DNA of 57,357 nucleotides from HGM13233 sp900762805 (GTDB lineage Bacteria > Bacillota > Clostridia > Oscillospirales > Ruminococcaceae): assembly GCA_937993755.1 (NCBI GenBank), contig CALKMA010000026.1, positions 1 through 57,357 on the forward strand, read 5' to 3'. The position numbers and the translations under genes were made by a program. Positions 7,466 to 15,314 of the stretch are shown here, piece by piece. The notes under the pieces are model-generated. The model did no database searches and was not told where the DNA came from. It was given only the letters and a program-made list of their open reading frames with translations. Numbering within the stretch: the first letter of the stretch is position 1; every line of letters begins with the position of its first letter.

Positions 7466-8120
7466 GGTGATTTTCCTCCAAATAATCTGTCAGCTGCTCG
7501 ATGCAGGATATCTCAACCGCTGCACCCGAAAACACAAAGTCAAAGCGCGGATCGCGAATGGCCACCACTGGCAACCCGGCGCGTACAGCTGCTTCGACAC
7601 CGGTATCGGAATCCTCCACCGCCAGCGTTTCAGAGGCATCGAGCGGCGTCTGCTCCAGCAACAGTCGGTAGATTTTCGGATCCGGCTTGCGCTCGCCCGC
7701 GATATCGCGCGTCATGATACCGTCAAAGTGTTCGAGAATACCGCAGTCACCCAGCACTCGGCGCACATGCGGCAGCGCTGAATTGGAGGCGATATAACAG
7801 CCGACACGGTGGGCCTTGAGATAATTGAGTGTTTTCAGAGTGCCGGGAAAAAGCCGACCGCTGAAATCAGGCTGGGGCCATCCTTCTTGCAAGGTGCGGA
7901 ATATGACCTCCAATTCCTCCGGCGATTGCTTCCAGCCAAAGCGCTCTCTGAGAAAGGTCAGCTTCTGCGGCAGATTTTTGCCTGCCAACCGCAGCAACTC
8001 CCGTTCGGGCAAAGTATCACCCATGTGGCGGATCATGCAGGCGAGACGGTCGAGATAAAGCACCTCCGTATCGACCAGCGTGCCGTCCATGTCAAAAATA
8101 ACGTTTCTGACCCTGTTCAT
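7458..8120 (-). CDS. HAD superfamily phosphatase/beta-phosphoglucomutase-like protein
   Basis: From the ATG at 8120 the protein is 220 residues. Motif I is FDMDGTLVD close to the N-terminus, motif II is in YIASNSALP, motif III is the Lys of ERKPDPKIY, and motif IV is VEDSDTGVEAA. The helical cap between motifs I and II places it with beta-phosphoglucomutase and 2-deoxyglucose-6-phosphatase relatives. It would dephosphorylate or isomerise a sugar phosphate made from the PTS substrate. In-frame upstream codons exist, but the 8120 ATG sits 7 bases after the EIIA stop, the normal operon arrangement here. The exact substrate cannot be told. Confidence 0.8.
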   Translation of the reverse strand: MNRVRNVIFDMDGTLVDTEVLYLDRLACMIRHMGDTLPERELLRLAGKNLPQKLTFLRERFGWKQSPEELEVIFRTLQEGWPQPDFSGRLFPGTLKTLNYLKAHRVGCYIASNSALPHVRRVLGDCGILEHFDGIMTRDIAGERKPDPKIYRLLLEQTPLDASETLAVEDSDTGVEAAVRAGLPVVAIRDPRFDFVFSGAAVEISCIEQLTDYLEENHLV

Positions 8121-8127
8121 AAGCGAC

Positions 8128-8541
8128 TCACAGATCGTCGTCATCCTCGACGACAGGAGCAGAAGCCGGTGTAAGCACCTGCATGGCCTCGCGCGCCTCT
8201 GTGAGCAGCGCATCAAGCTCGATGGCATCATCGCGTTCTGAAAGGAACTCGACGATGGCGGCTAAATTGGCACCAGCCACAACGCGCACGCGGTCGTTCA
8301 TGACAAGGCGCGACAGATTGCAGGGCGTGCCGCCCAGCAGGTCAGCAAAAATAACGACGCCGTCGCCGCTGTCAAGGCGCGCAACAGCACTTTTCAGTTT
8401 GGCCAGAAAGGTATCGGTCGAGTCGGTTTCATGCAGACAAACGGCTTCAACCTGCGGCAGATCAAAGCCCAGCAGCATCTTTCCGGCATGTACAAAACCT
8501 TCAGCCAGCGTTCCGTGGCTGGTAATGATAACTCCAGTCAT
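8128..8541 (-). CDS. PTS mannose-family EIIA component
   Basis: The 137-residue protein begins MTGVIITSHGTLAEG, matching the EIIA-Man N-terminus with the phosphorylated histidine at His9. The FADLLGGTPCNLS motif near 65-78 is also diagnostic. It accepts phosphate from HPr and passes it to EIIB encoded at 12222-12713. The C-terminus is a short acidic tail. EIIA lies four genes away from EIIB, EIIC and EIID, after the isomerase, and its start abuts the isomerase stop. The specificity is that of the whole permease and cannot be read from EIIA. Confidence 0.9.
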   Translation of the reverse strand: MTGVIITSHGTLAEGFVHAGKMLLGFDLPQVEAVCLHETDSTDTFLAKLKSAVARLDSGDGVVIFADLLGGTPCNLSRLVMNDRVRVVAGANLAAIVEFLSERDDAIELDALLTEAREAMQVLTPASAPVVEDDDDL

Positions 8542-9492
8542 TTACATAACCTCCCGATAGTAGGAAAGAAAGCAGAGATCCAGCTTTCCCGTCAGCCTGA
8601 CTTTTCCGTAGCCGGAGGGAACAAACAGCGTCTCTCCCGGATGAATGGCTATACCGTCCACTGTGCCATCGCCGGCCACGCAGGTATAAAAGGCAAAGTG
8701 TGGGTATTCAAAGCTGCCCTCCGCCTCGACTTTCAGGCGTTTGGCGACATATTCTCCCGACTGGGCATGATATTCGCAGACCGACACGCCATCACTCTCA
8801 TGATACACCGGCCGGCGGCCGTTTTCCAGCGGAACTTCAGGAAAATGCAGGCAGTCGAAGACAGCCTGAAGGTTGAGCGGACGCTTGGGATCGTTACGGC
8901 CATAGTCGTAAAAACGATAGGTGATATCGCTGTTGGTGCCAAAGGTGACCGATATCCTTCCGCCGCCCTTGCCGCCGTGGATGACGCCGGCTGGCGTATG
9001 GACAAAATAGCCCTCAGCCGTATCTATTGTATCAAACAGATTATCCCAGTCCTCAGCGGCAACCAGACGCTTAAATTCTTCGAGATTGCGGCATCTGTGC
9101 CCTTGCCGGCGCTTACGCAGCGGTGGATCGCTCTCTGACGGAAAAAGCACAGCCGCACCCGAAACCTTGCCGCGCGTTCCCTCGTGCGCCAAAGCGTATA
9201 CGTCGTCGGGATGCAGCTGATAAGACTGGAAAGACTCGTTGCAGGTGATGGTCATGCGAACGGGGAATATATCGTCGGGACAGTCGAACAGGCCGCTGTG
9301 CGACTTGTAAAAATCAGAGAGCACCTCGCCCGTCTCCTCCACGATGTTGTCAAGGTTGCCTTTGTCGGCAATAACCGTATAAATAGTGCCGACATTAGTA
9401 AGCTCGGTCCTGAGGCCGAAATAATCGATGAGCTTATGCCCGGCCCACACAAAATCCTTGTAAATCGGCCGGATGTGATAAATCTGGTTCAT
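8542..9492 (-). CDS. manA: Class I mannose-6-phosphate isomerase
   Basis: The 316-residue protein has the size of the short Bacillus-type phosphomannose isomerases. It shows the metal-ligand segment YQLHPDD near 91-97 and the signature YFVHTPAGVIHG at about 163-174. The enzyme interconverts mannose-6-phosphate and fructose-6-phosphate using Zn2+, in the cytosol. Its presence between PTS genes suggests that a mannose-type phosphosugar enters the pathway. The start at 9492 follows AGGAG. It ends one base before the EIIA start, so translation is probably coupled. The symbol is by homology; a second copy elsewhere in the genome is possible. Confidence 0.87.
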   Translation of the reverse strand: MNQIYHIRPIYKDFVWAGHKLIDYFGLRTELTNVGTIYTVIADKGNLDNIVEETGEVLSDFYKSHSGLFDCPDDIFPVRMTITCNESFQSYQLHPDDVYALAHEGTRGKVSGAAVLFPSESDPPLRKRRQGHRCRNLEEFKRLVAAEDWDNLFDTIDTAEGYFVHTPAGVIHGGKGGGRISVTFGTNSDITYRFYDYGRNDPKRPLNLQAVFDCLHFPEVPLENGRRPVYHESDGVSVCEYHAQSGEYVAKRLKVEAEGSFEYPHFAFYTCVAGDGTVDGIAIHPGETLFVPSGYGKVRLTGKLDLCFLSYYREVM

Positions 9493-9517
9493 ATCGTCTC
9501 CTGCTAGAAAAGGGTCA

Positions 9518-10462
9518 TCAATCGCAGATGATCTTTTTGCTGTACGCAGCCAACATCTGACTAATGCACTGCATCAGTTCAGGGTCATAGTCCATATCGG
9601 CCGGCGTTCGGGTGCCGTCAGTCACGACATTTTCCCCAACCCGGCGGCCAGCTGACAGCTTTACGCAGCTGGCAAGAGCCGGCCCAATGTTTTCGACCGG
9701 CCGTTCATATATTTCAGTTTTATCGGGGCAGCATGACAGCGACGCCATTTTTTCCCGCTGCGGGACGCTACCTGCAACAAACAACTTCTCACCGCAGGCT
9801 ACCGCCTCTAACACCACGCCGTGCTTTCCGGCAAGCGGCGTTCGATATTGGCCGATCAGCAGCTTCTCCCCCTTGAAGCCGCTGTAATGGTTATCAAGAA
9901 AAACAAAGGCCATCCGGCTGCGGGTCGCCTCGTCCATTGCGGCGGCAGCGCGCAACGCCACAACGGCAGCTATATCATTCTCGTTGAAATTGCAGCGGTT
10001 GCCTCCGCCCCTGATAGCGAGGGTGAGATAGGCCAATCCGACTGCGGCCAGCAAACTGCATAGGACAACCGACCAGACCGGCAGCGCACGCAAATAGCAG
10101 ACAATGCCTCCCGCGACGGGAAAGAAGCCGGCGATAGCGGCAAAATAGAGACGTGCGCTCTGTGCCCGCCTGGCGTAAAGCGCTGTCTGCCGGCGGTCAA
10201 ACGGGAAAAGATGGAAAAAGCGGCTCATGAGATTCTGCGGTGTGTCATAATGGCTGATGACGCAGACTCCGGCCTTCTCGATATCGCCTGCAATGAGGTC
10301 GCGTGTGCGGCTTGGCTTATCCTCCAGCAAACTGACGGGCATGCCCAGTTCGCCAAAGTCCATGGCGAGTCCGTTCAGAAATCCTGTCTTTTCCTCATAG
10401 CTGCGACGACGGCCATGCCACACGCCGTACATGACGACCTGATCTCTTAGTTCTTTTTCCAT
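9518..10462 (-). CDS. Membrane protein with degenerate M28-like peptidase fold
   Basis: The 314-residue protein starts at ATG 10462 behind AAAGGAAAC. HYDT at 71-74 matches the first zinc-ligand motif of M28 aminopeptidases. Two hydrophobic segments lie at about 104-150. A second M28-like block follows: NFNENDIAAVV near 158 in place of the usual DNASG, and FVFLDNHYSGFKGE near 186 in place of the FxxEExGLxGS motif. The key Asp and paired Glu appear replaced, so peptidase activity is doubtful. Nothing like it is a standard PTS operon member. It could be a membrane-bound hydrolase for the imported compound or a regulator. The family call rests on motif resemblance alone. Confidence 0.5.
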   Translation of the reverse strand: MEKELRDQVVMYGVWHGRRRSYEEKTGFLNGLAMDFGELGMPVSLLEDKPSRTRDLIAGDIEKAGVCVISHYDTPQNLMSRFFHLFPFDRRQTALYARRAQSARLYFAAIAGFFPVAGGIVCYLRALPVWSVVLCSLLAAVGLAYLTLAIRGGGNRCNFNENDIAAVVALRAAAAMDEATRSRMAFVFLDNHYSGFKGEKLLIGQYRTPLAGKHGVVLEAVACGEKLFVAGSVPQREKMASLSCCPDKTEIYERPVENIGPALASCVKLSAGRRVGENVVTDGTRTPADMDYDPELMQCISQMLAAYSKKIICD

Positions 10463-10478
10463 AGTCGTTTCCTTTCGG

Positions 10479-10513
10479 ATACAGCCTGTGCGGGTCCGCC
10501 GCACAGGCTGTAT
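10479..10513. other. Perfect 15-bp intercistronic hairpin after EIID
   Basis: ATACAGCCTGTGCGG (10479-10493) and its exact complement (10499-10513) flank a 5-base loop between the EIID stop and the ribosome site of the M28-like gene. There is no T-tract, so it is more likely an mRNA-stabilising or partial attenuation element that keeps transporter mRNA above that of downstream enzymes. Confidence 0.6.
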
Positions 10514-10533
10514 GAAAGCCCGGAAAACCGAGC

Positions 10534-11367
10534 TCAGATAATCTGGGCGTAGGCCAGACCCACGGTGGCAGCCATCAGAATGAGCAGCATTGCAAAGGTC
10601 GAAACCTTCTTTTTGGTCAGCAGCCAGTAGCAGAGCAGCACAAGGCATAGGCCAAGCAGGTTGGGAAAGACGCCGTCAATGATAGTCTGGATCTGCGTGG
10701 GCTCAGCACCCTCGGCAGCCGTAAAGGCCAGAATGGTCTGCGGCTTGCAGTAGCTGGCTGACAGCCCGCCGACCAGAATGACGCCGAAAACCTGAATAGC
10801 TTCGCGCACCTTGGTAATGGCTGAGCCGGCTATGAGCTGCACGGCGTTGCGGCCGAGCTGGTAGCCTTTCATGAACAGGAAATGACCATAAGCCAACAGG
10901 ATGACAAAAATGGCGACCATGTAGAAGATCGGTCCGACAACAGAGTAGCTGCCTTCCGAACCGGTCAGCGAAATAGCAATGGTCATCAGCAACGGAATCA
11001 GCGTGGCCTGAACCAAGCTGTCACCGATACCGGCCACAGGGCCCATCAGAGCCGATTTGGTGGAGCGGATGGTCTCAGGGTCTACTTCATAACCGAGAGC
11101 CTTTTGCTCCTCCATGCCGACCATGATGCCTTGGATGATAGAACCGGTTACCGGCTCCTGGTTGTGGAAGTCGCAGTGACGGGTAACGCCCTCGACAAAT
11201 TCGGGTGTGCCGACACCATAGTATTTTTCAAGCAGCGGGATCATGGCATAACCGTACGAGGTGCCGTGCCAGTTGGTAAAGTTGCCGCAGCGGTTGTAAT
11301 CGAAGGCAAAACGGCAGAACAGTTTCCGCAGATCCTTCTTAGTCAGTCTTTCCTGAGTCTTGGCCAT
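10534..11367 (-). CDS. PTS mannose-family EIID component
   Basis: The 277-residue protein begins with the charged EIID N-terminus (LTKKDLRKLFCRFAFDYNR), then the conserved block SYGYAMIPLLEKYY and a GPVAGIGDSL motif near residue 110. Several C-terminal hydrophobic segments follow. EIID pairs with EIIC to form the membrane channel of mannose-type phosphotransferase systems. It follows EIIC with only two bases between stop and start. The strong hairpin at 10479-10513 separates it from the next gene. Annotation is firm at family level; the sugar is unknown. Confidence 0.92.
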   Translation of the reverse strand: MAKTQERLTKKDLRKLFCRFAFDYNRCGNFTNWHGTSYGYAMIPLLEKYYGVGTPEFVEGVTRHCDFHNQEPVTGSIIQGIMVGMEEQKALGYEVDPETIRSTKSALMGPVAGIGDSLVQATLIPLLMTIAISLTGSEGSYSVVGPIFYMVAIFVILLAYGHFLFMKGYQLGRNAVQLIAGSAITKVREAIQVFGVILVGGLSASYCKPQTILAFTAAEGAEPTQIQTIIDGVFPNLLGLCLVLLCYWLLTKKKVSTFAMLLILMAATVGLAYAQII

Positions 11368-11369
11368 GA

Positions 11370-12158
11370 TTAGAGTTCCTCCTCATCGTCAGATTTCACT
11401 TCGGCCGGTTCGGTTTTCATGACGCTGGTGCGGTAGTACAGGTAGGCAATCACGACAGCGAAGATGGCAATGTTCAGGAAGTTCAGCTTGAGATAGGAGA
11501 ACAGAGCAAAGCCAAACACGAAGAAGGCAAACGACCACTTGTCATTGACAATGTATTTGAGCAGCATACCCATACCGACGGCCGGCATGATCTTGGCAAA
11601 TTTGCCAAAGGCATAGAGCAGCGTTTCAGGCAGCGCAGCAAGGATGCTGTCGACCAGCGGAGCGCCGTAATAAACCAGCAGGAAGCAGGGAATCGCCTTT
11701 GCCAAGAAAAATACGATCTGCGGGAATACGTTGTAGAACAGGTTCCACTCGGTGCGGTTGCCTTTCTGGATGGCCCTCATGAAGCCCTTGTTGAAGAACA
11801 CGTTGCTGAAACGGGCAACATTGGTCACGTGCGCCGACAGGGCAGCCAGAGAGGCCGCAACAGCCACAGCGGTGCCCTCATCCATATTGGAAGCGAGTGC
11901 CACAGCAATGACGGGGTAAGAAACCGCGCCGATATCCATCGAGGCAGCGCCGCCGACAGCGAACACGCCCATGAACGCCAGCTGCAGGATGATGCCCAGC
12001 CCCAGACCGGCCTGTAAGTCGCCGAAGAGCAGTCCGCAAAGGAAACCACCGACGAGCGGACGGCACAAGACGTACTTCGAAATATAGAAGCCGCCAACGC
12101 CGCTGTAAGCATTACTTGCCCAATACAGGATGCTTACCAATAGTGCTTTGATTACCAT
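11370..12158 (-). CDS. PTS mannose/sorbose-family EIIC component
   Basis: The 262-residue integral membrane protein has about 7-8 hydrophobic segments. The early GGFLCGLLFGDLQAGLGLG and the GGAASMDIGAVSYP block are typical of mannose/sorbose EIIC proteins, where they line the sugar path. The C-terminus is a charged, acidic cytoplasmic tail. The ATG at 12158 has GAGGAGGATTAC upstream. The 63-base gap to EIIB contains a small GGCCGG/CCGGCC hairpin at 12198-12213. Confidence 0.9.
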   Translation of the reverse strand: MVIKALLVSILYWASNAYSGVGGFYISKYVLCRPLVGGFLCGLLFGDLQAGLGLGIILQLAFMGVFAVGGAASMDIGAVSYPVIAVALASNMDEGTAVAVAASLAALSAHVTNVARFSNVFFNKGFMRAIQKGNRTEWNLFYNVFPQIVFFLAKAIPCFLLVYYGAPLVDSILAALPETLLYAFGKFAKIMPAVGMGMLLKYIVNDKWSFAFFVFGFALFSYLKLNFLNIAIFAVVIAYLYYRTSVMKTEPAEVKSDDEEEL

Positions 12159-12221
12159 GTAATCCTCCTCTTGTTTTCTACCGATTGAATATTTTTTGGC
12201 CGGACCCCCGGCCGGGTAAAC

Positions 12222-12713
12222 CTATCGCTTATAGCCCTTGCTGGCCTCTTTCCACGTTAGATTCGGGGTAAAAAGCCTCGGATTGGAAATCACCTTGACG
12301 CCATGCGCTTCGGCATAGTCGAGCGCCTCGATCTCTTCCGGCAGCAGGTTGAGCATAACCTCGAAGCTGACGGTGCCGGGTCTTACACCCTGCGGCCCAA
12401 GATTGACGGGATTTTTGATCTCATAGCCCGCTTCCATCAGACGCTTGACAGTGGTCGGTCTCTTACAAACCACGTAGTAGCTCTTGGCCGACTTTTCGGC
12501 CTCCGGCAGCTTTGTGACAGCCTTCTCGACCGTGAAGCCCAGAACCCTGACTTTGTCGTTCGGGATAACGTTCTTATAGATGTTCAGCATAAACGGGTCG
12601 TTGGCGATATCGTCATCAACGATGAGGATACCATCGAGCGGATACTGCTTGGACAGATGAACTGTCGTCTGGCCGTGAACCACGCGCTCGTCCACTCTGA
12701 AATACGAAATCAT
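12222..12713 (-). CDS. PTS mannose/sorbose-family EIIB component
   Basis: The 163-residue protein starts MISYFRVDERVVHGQTT, the standard EIIB-Man N-terminus with the phosphorylated His in VHGQ. I chose the ATG at 12713, not a GTG nine bases upstream, because AAAGGAGGTGG is correctly spaced from it and family members begin MI-x3-RVDxRxxHGQ. Other family blocks include VDDDIANDPF and GPQGVRPGT. The protein takes phosphate from EIIA and phosphorylates the sugar as it passes EIIC/EIID. It lies directly after the aldolase gene. Confidence 0.92.
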   Translation of the reverse strand: MISYFRVDERVVHGQTTVHLSKQYPLDGILIVDDDIANDPFMLNIYKNVIPNDKVRVLGFTVEKAVTKLPEAEKSAKSYYVVCKRPTTVKRLMEAGYEIKNPVNLGPQGVRPGTVSFEVMLNLLPEEIEALDYAEAHGVKVISNPRLFTPNLTWKEASKGYKR

Positions 12714-12773
12714 TCTTTCCACCTCCTTTCACGGAAAATGATATGCTCACGCCTTGCGGCTTTCAAGCCCTGC

Positions 12774-13679
12774 TTACTCAAAATAGCGCCCCGACGAATG
12801 GAACTGACACAGCCGTTCACGCACCACCATCTCGACTCTGTCGCGGGCGGCCCCAAGGTAGGGCCTTGGGTCCGCGACAGTAGGGTGAGAAAGCATATAC
12901 TGCCTGATAGAGGTGGTTATAATCATTTTTATTTCAGCGCCGCAGTTAATTTTGGCAACACCGAGGCGAATGGCTTCCTCCAGTTCCTCCGGTGGAAAGC
13001 CCTCACTTATTTTTTTCATACCGCCAACACTGTTGAAAGCTTCAACCGTTGCACGGTCGGAAAGGCCGGTGGCATGAAGAACCAGCGGCAACTCAGGCAG
13101 TGCCTGGTGAATGGCTTCAATGCGCCTTAGATCGAGATGATGGGGGAAATCATGGGACAGCCCATGCGGGTTGCCGACACAGATCGAGAGCGAATCAACA
13201 CCCGTCTTTTCGGCATATGTGACGGCCTCCTCAACCGAGGTATCAAACATCAGCGGCCCCTCGATAGGGTGCATGACCTCTCCCTCGACGCTGACACCGC
13301 GAGCATGGGCATAAGCGACCACCTCTTGTGTCAGACGAATATTTTCTTCAAGCGGCAGACCGGTATTGTCGAGCATGACCGACGTAAAACCCTCGTTGAT
13401 ACAATGCTTGCAGCGCTCCACCGAATCGCCGTGATCGAGGTGCAACACATAATCCATACCGTATTTCTCGCTGGCGGCCTCGGCAATCTTACGCAGAAAG
13501 CGGGCGCCGGCATAGTCGTCGGCCCGACAGCTGGCCTGCAGCAGTACATGGCTGTTTTCAGCCTTAGCGGCGTGCGCTACGGCCTGCATCATTTCCATGT
13601 CATAGCAGATGAAGCCACCAATGGCATAGTGATGACTGAGCGCGTCTTGCAGAACAGCGGTAGAAGAGATAATTGCCAC
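12774..13679 (-). CDS. Class II fructose/tagatose-bisphosphate aldolase-family protein (divergent)
   Basis: The 301-residue protein follows the class II aldolase pattern: HLDHGDS near 98-104 (catalytic Asp and zinc His), VEGEVMHPIEG near 150, a late zinc His in VLHATGLSD, and KINCGAEIK near 248. Normal members have GTxHG, an LHGGSG-type loop and VNxxTE at these sites; here they read NPHG, LHATGLSD and NCGAE. The phosphate-binding loop is therefore altered and the substrate may differ from fructose- or tagatose-bisphosphate. Start GTG 13679 is preceded by GAGGTG, which overlaps the stop of the dehydrogenase gene. Together with the PTS it implies aldol cleavage of a phosphorylated ketose. Confidence 0.82.
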   Translation of the reverse strand: MAIISSTAVLQDALSHHYAIGGFICYDMEMMQAVAHAAKAENSHVLLQASCRADDYAGARFLRKIAEAASEKYGMDYVLHLDHGDSVERCKHCINEGFTSVMLDNTGLPLEENIRLTQEVVAYAHARGVSVEGEVMHPIEGPLMFDTSVEEAVTYAEKTGVDSLSICVGNPHGLSHDFPHHLDLRRIEAIHQALPELPLVLHATGLSDRATVEAFNSVGGMKKISEGFPPEELEEAIRLGVAKINCGAEIKMIITTSIRQYMLSHPTVADPRPYLGAARDRVEMVVRERLCQFHSSGRYFE

Positions 13680-13680
13680 T

Positions 13681-14664
13681 TTATTTCACCTCGTCGGCAC
13701 ACTGGCCGGTCGTCATGAATTCCTGCGTGTTCTGGAGGGCAATGCGTGCCATATTCCGGCGGGCTCTGGCCGTCCATGCGCCGATGTGCGGCGTAATCAA
13801 CACTTTCGGATAGAGCTCCATCGCCCGCTTGAGCTGTGGATCCCCCTCGCCGGTCAGGCAGCGGCCGATCACGCACTCCTCGCGCAGCAAGGCATCGCAG
13901 CCGTAACCGGCCAGCCGACCACTCTCCACAGCATCGAGTACGGCGGCAAAATCAACCAGCTCACCGCGCGCCGCATTGACAAATACGGTGTCCGGTCTCA
14001 TCAGCGCCAGCTCGCGGGCACTTATGATATTGTCGGTCTGCCCCTCGATATACGGCAGATGGATCGAGATGATATCGCAGCGGCTCAGCAGCTCGTCAAA
14101 GCCGACGTAAGTCAGTACCTCTTCGGCGCCCGAACGGGGAAATTTATCCCATCCGAGGACATCAGCGCCAAGCGAGGCATAATACCGAGCAACGGTAAAG
14201 CCAATGGCACCGGTGCCGAGGATGCCAACGGTACAGTCGCGCACTTCGCGCGCCAAGGGGTATTGGCGGCGGAAATCACCAGCGGCGCAGTCGATATTGG
14301 CCTGCGGCAGTCCGCGCAGTAATGAAAGTCCCATCATAAAAGCCAGATCGGCGATGGCATTTGGCGAATAGGCACGCCCGTTGGCCAGCCGAATACCGTT
14401 TGCGTGAAGCGCCGGCAGATCGACATGGTCATAGCCGGTCGAGCGGACGGCCAGATAGCGAACGCCCAGTCTGCTCAGATGTTCTGCCGTCTCAGGTCCG
14501 ACATGGTGGCGAGCACCCGGCGCAATGGCGGCAAGATACCGCTCCCCAGCAGGAACATCAGAAAAATCACTATTACAAAAGTGCAACTCAAGGCCGAGTT
14601 CCTGATTGCACTCGCTAAAAAGCTGTTTATCCTCATCACCTGAGGTCGAAATCAACACCTTCAT
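13681..14664 (-). CDS. D-isomer-specific 2-hydroxyacid dehydrogenase
   Basis: The 327-residue protein has the D-lactate dehydrogenase/VanH architecture: an N-terminal catalytic domain, the NAD-binding VGILGTGAIG near 146, the catalytic Arg in FVNAARGELVD, and the catalytic His in LITPHIGAWT near the C-terminus. It would reduce a 2-oxoacid to a D-2-hydroxyacid with NADH, or the reverse. As first gene of the sugar operon it may act on an oxoacid from aldol cleavage, or dispose of NADH by making D-lactate. The ATG at 14664 has AAAGGAAG upstream. Substrate specificity cannot be deduced. Confidence 0.87.
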   Translation of the reverse strand: MKVLISTSGDEDKQLFSECNQELGLELHFCNSDFSDVPAGERYLAAIAPGARHHVGPETAEHLSRLGVRYLAVRSTGYDHVDLPALHANGIRLANGRAYSPNAIADLAFMMGLSLLRGLPQANIDCAAGDFRRQYPLAREVRDCTVGILGTGAIGFTVARYYASLGADVLGWDKFPRSGAEEVLTYVGFDELLSRCDIISIHLPYIEGQTDNIISARELALMRPDTVFVNAARGELVDFAAVLDAVESGRLAGYGCDALLREECVIGRCLTGEGDPQLKRAMELYPKVLITPHIGAWTARARRNMARIALQNTQEFMTTGQCADEVK

Positions 14665-14696
14665 GTATTCTTCCTTTGTTTTGGTCTCTGGAAAAT

Positions 14697-14724
14697 ATTA
14701 TATCACGATAATTTCGATTTTCAA
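14697..14724 (-). promoter_or_regulatory. Sigma-A promoter of the PTS operon
   Basis: On the minus strand TTGAAA (14719-14724) and a perfect TATAAT (14697-14702) are separated by 16 bases. The first gene starts about 33 bases downstream of the -10. The surroundings are very AT-rich. This is the only clear promoter seen upstream of the operon. Confidence 0.75.
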
Positions 14725-14753
14725 TAGAATTTCTCGATATTTTGAATATCATG

Positions 14754-14785
14754 ATGCACAAATTTTCGGCGGAATATTTGTGCAT
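14754..14785. promoter_or_regulatory. 10-bp inverted repeat, candidate regulator site
   Basis: ATGCACAAAT (14754-14763) and its exact complement ATTTGTGCAT (14776-14785) are separated by 12 bases, about 30 bases upstream of the operon's -35 box. The half-site spacing of about two helical turns suits a dimeric regulator. The operon's own RpiR protein is the natural candidate, possibly as an activator given the upstream position. Confidence 0.5.
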
Positions 14786-15226
14786 TTTGCCCAAAAATAC
14801 ATTTTCTCCAGAAAGTAACGTCTGTTTTCACACTTATCCAGCAAAGTCATGCGGAATATTTTTAGAATATTTGTTAGCTGCACCTAACAGCAACACCGCC
14901 GTATATCCTGTGGAAGAGCATTATTTCAAATAGTTCGACAGCAGCTTGAATCCTCCGTGCCATCGGGATGACAAACCGACTCACCCCCCCTTGCGGACGG
15001 GCACAGGTACAAATCTGCATGGCCTCCTTGCTCAACCTCAAACCAACGCAGAAGCTCCAACAGCATCCTCAATCGTTGGACACAAAAATCACTGAAACGC
15101 GGATGGCCAATTCATCCCATGACGGCAGTTTACCGGCAGAGCATCGATAGCAACGGGGTGAGAATGAGACACATAAGGATACAGCGCCGGCCTGTCCGCA
15201 CATACCGCAGGCCGTGCGGGCACAAA
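14786..15226. other. Intergenic stretch with no supported gene
   Basis: No frame has a good ribosome site or recognisable product. The left third is AT-rich with repeated GAATATTT words. A TGTTAG-CTGCAC-CTAACA hairpin lies near 14873-14890. On the minus strand a 46-residue frame (MLLELLRWFEVEQGGHADLY start, about 15076 to 14936) is open, but it has no strong support and may be a remnant. Confidence 0.4.
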
Positions 15227-15253
15227 AGCGGCCGACCCGTCAGGGCGGCCGCT
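15222..15253 (-). terminator. Terminator downstream of the ATPase gene
   Basis: AGCGGCCG (15227-15234) and CGGCCGCT (15246-15253) form a perfect 8-bp stem with an 11-base loop. On the minus strand the stem runs directly into TTTTG. It lies beyond the duplicated 3' end of the ATPase gene. Confidence 0.6.
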
Positions 15254-15314
15254 AAAGTATTTATAAAGCTTATCATATCAGCTTTGCACAACCGCGTACC
15301 GATTTCATCGGCGG

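Noticed and set aside
12198..12213. GGCCGG/CCGGCC hairpin between EIIB and EIIC as a terminator
   Set aside because: Followed on the minus strand by A's, not T's, and internal to an operon; only a minor structure.
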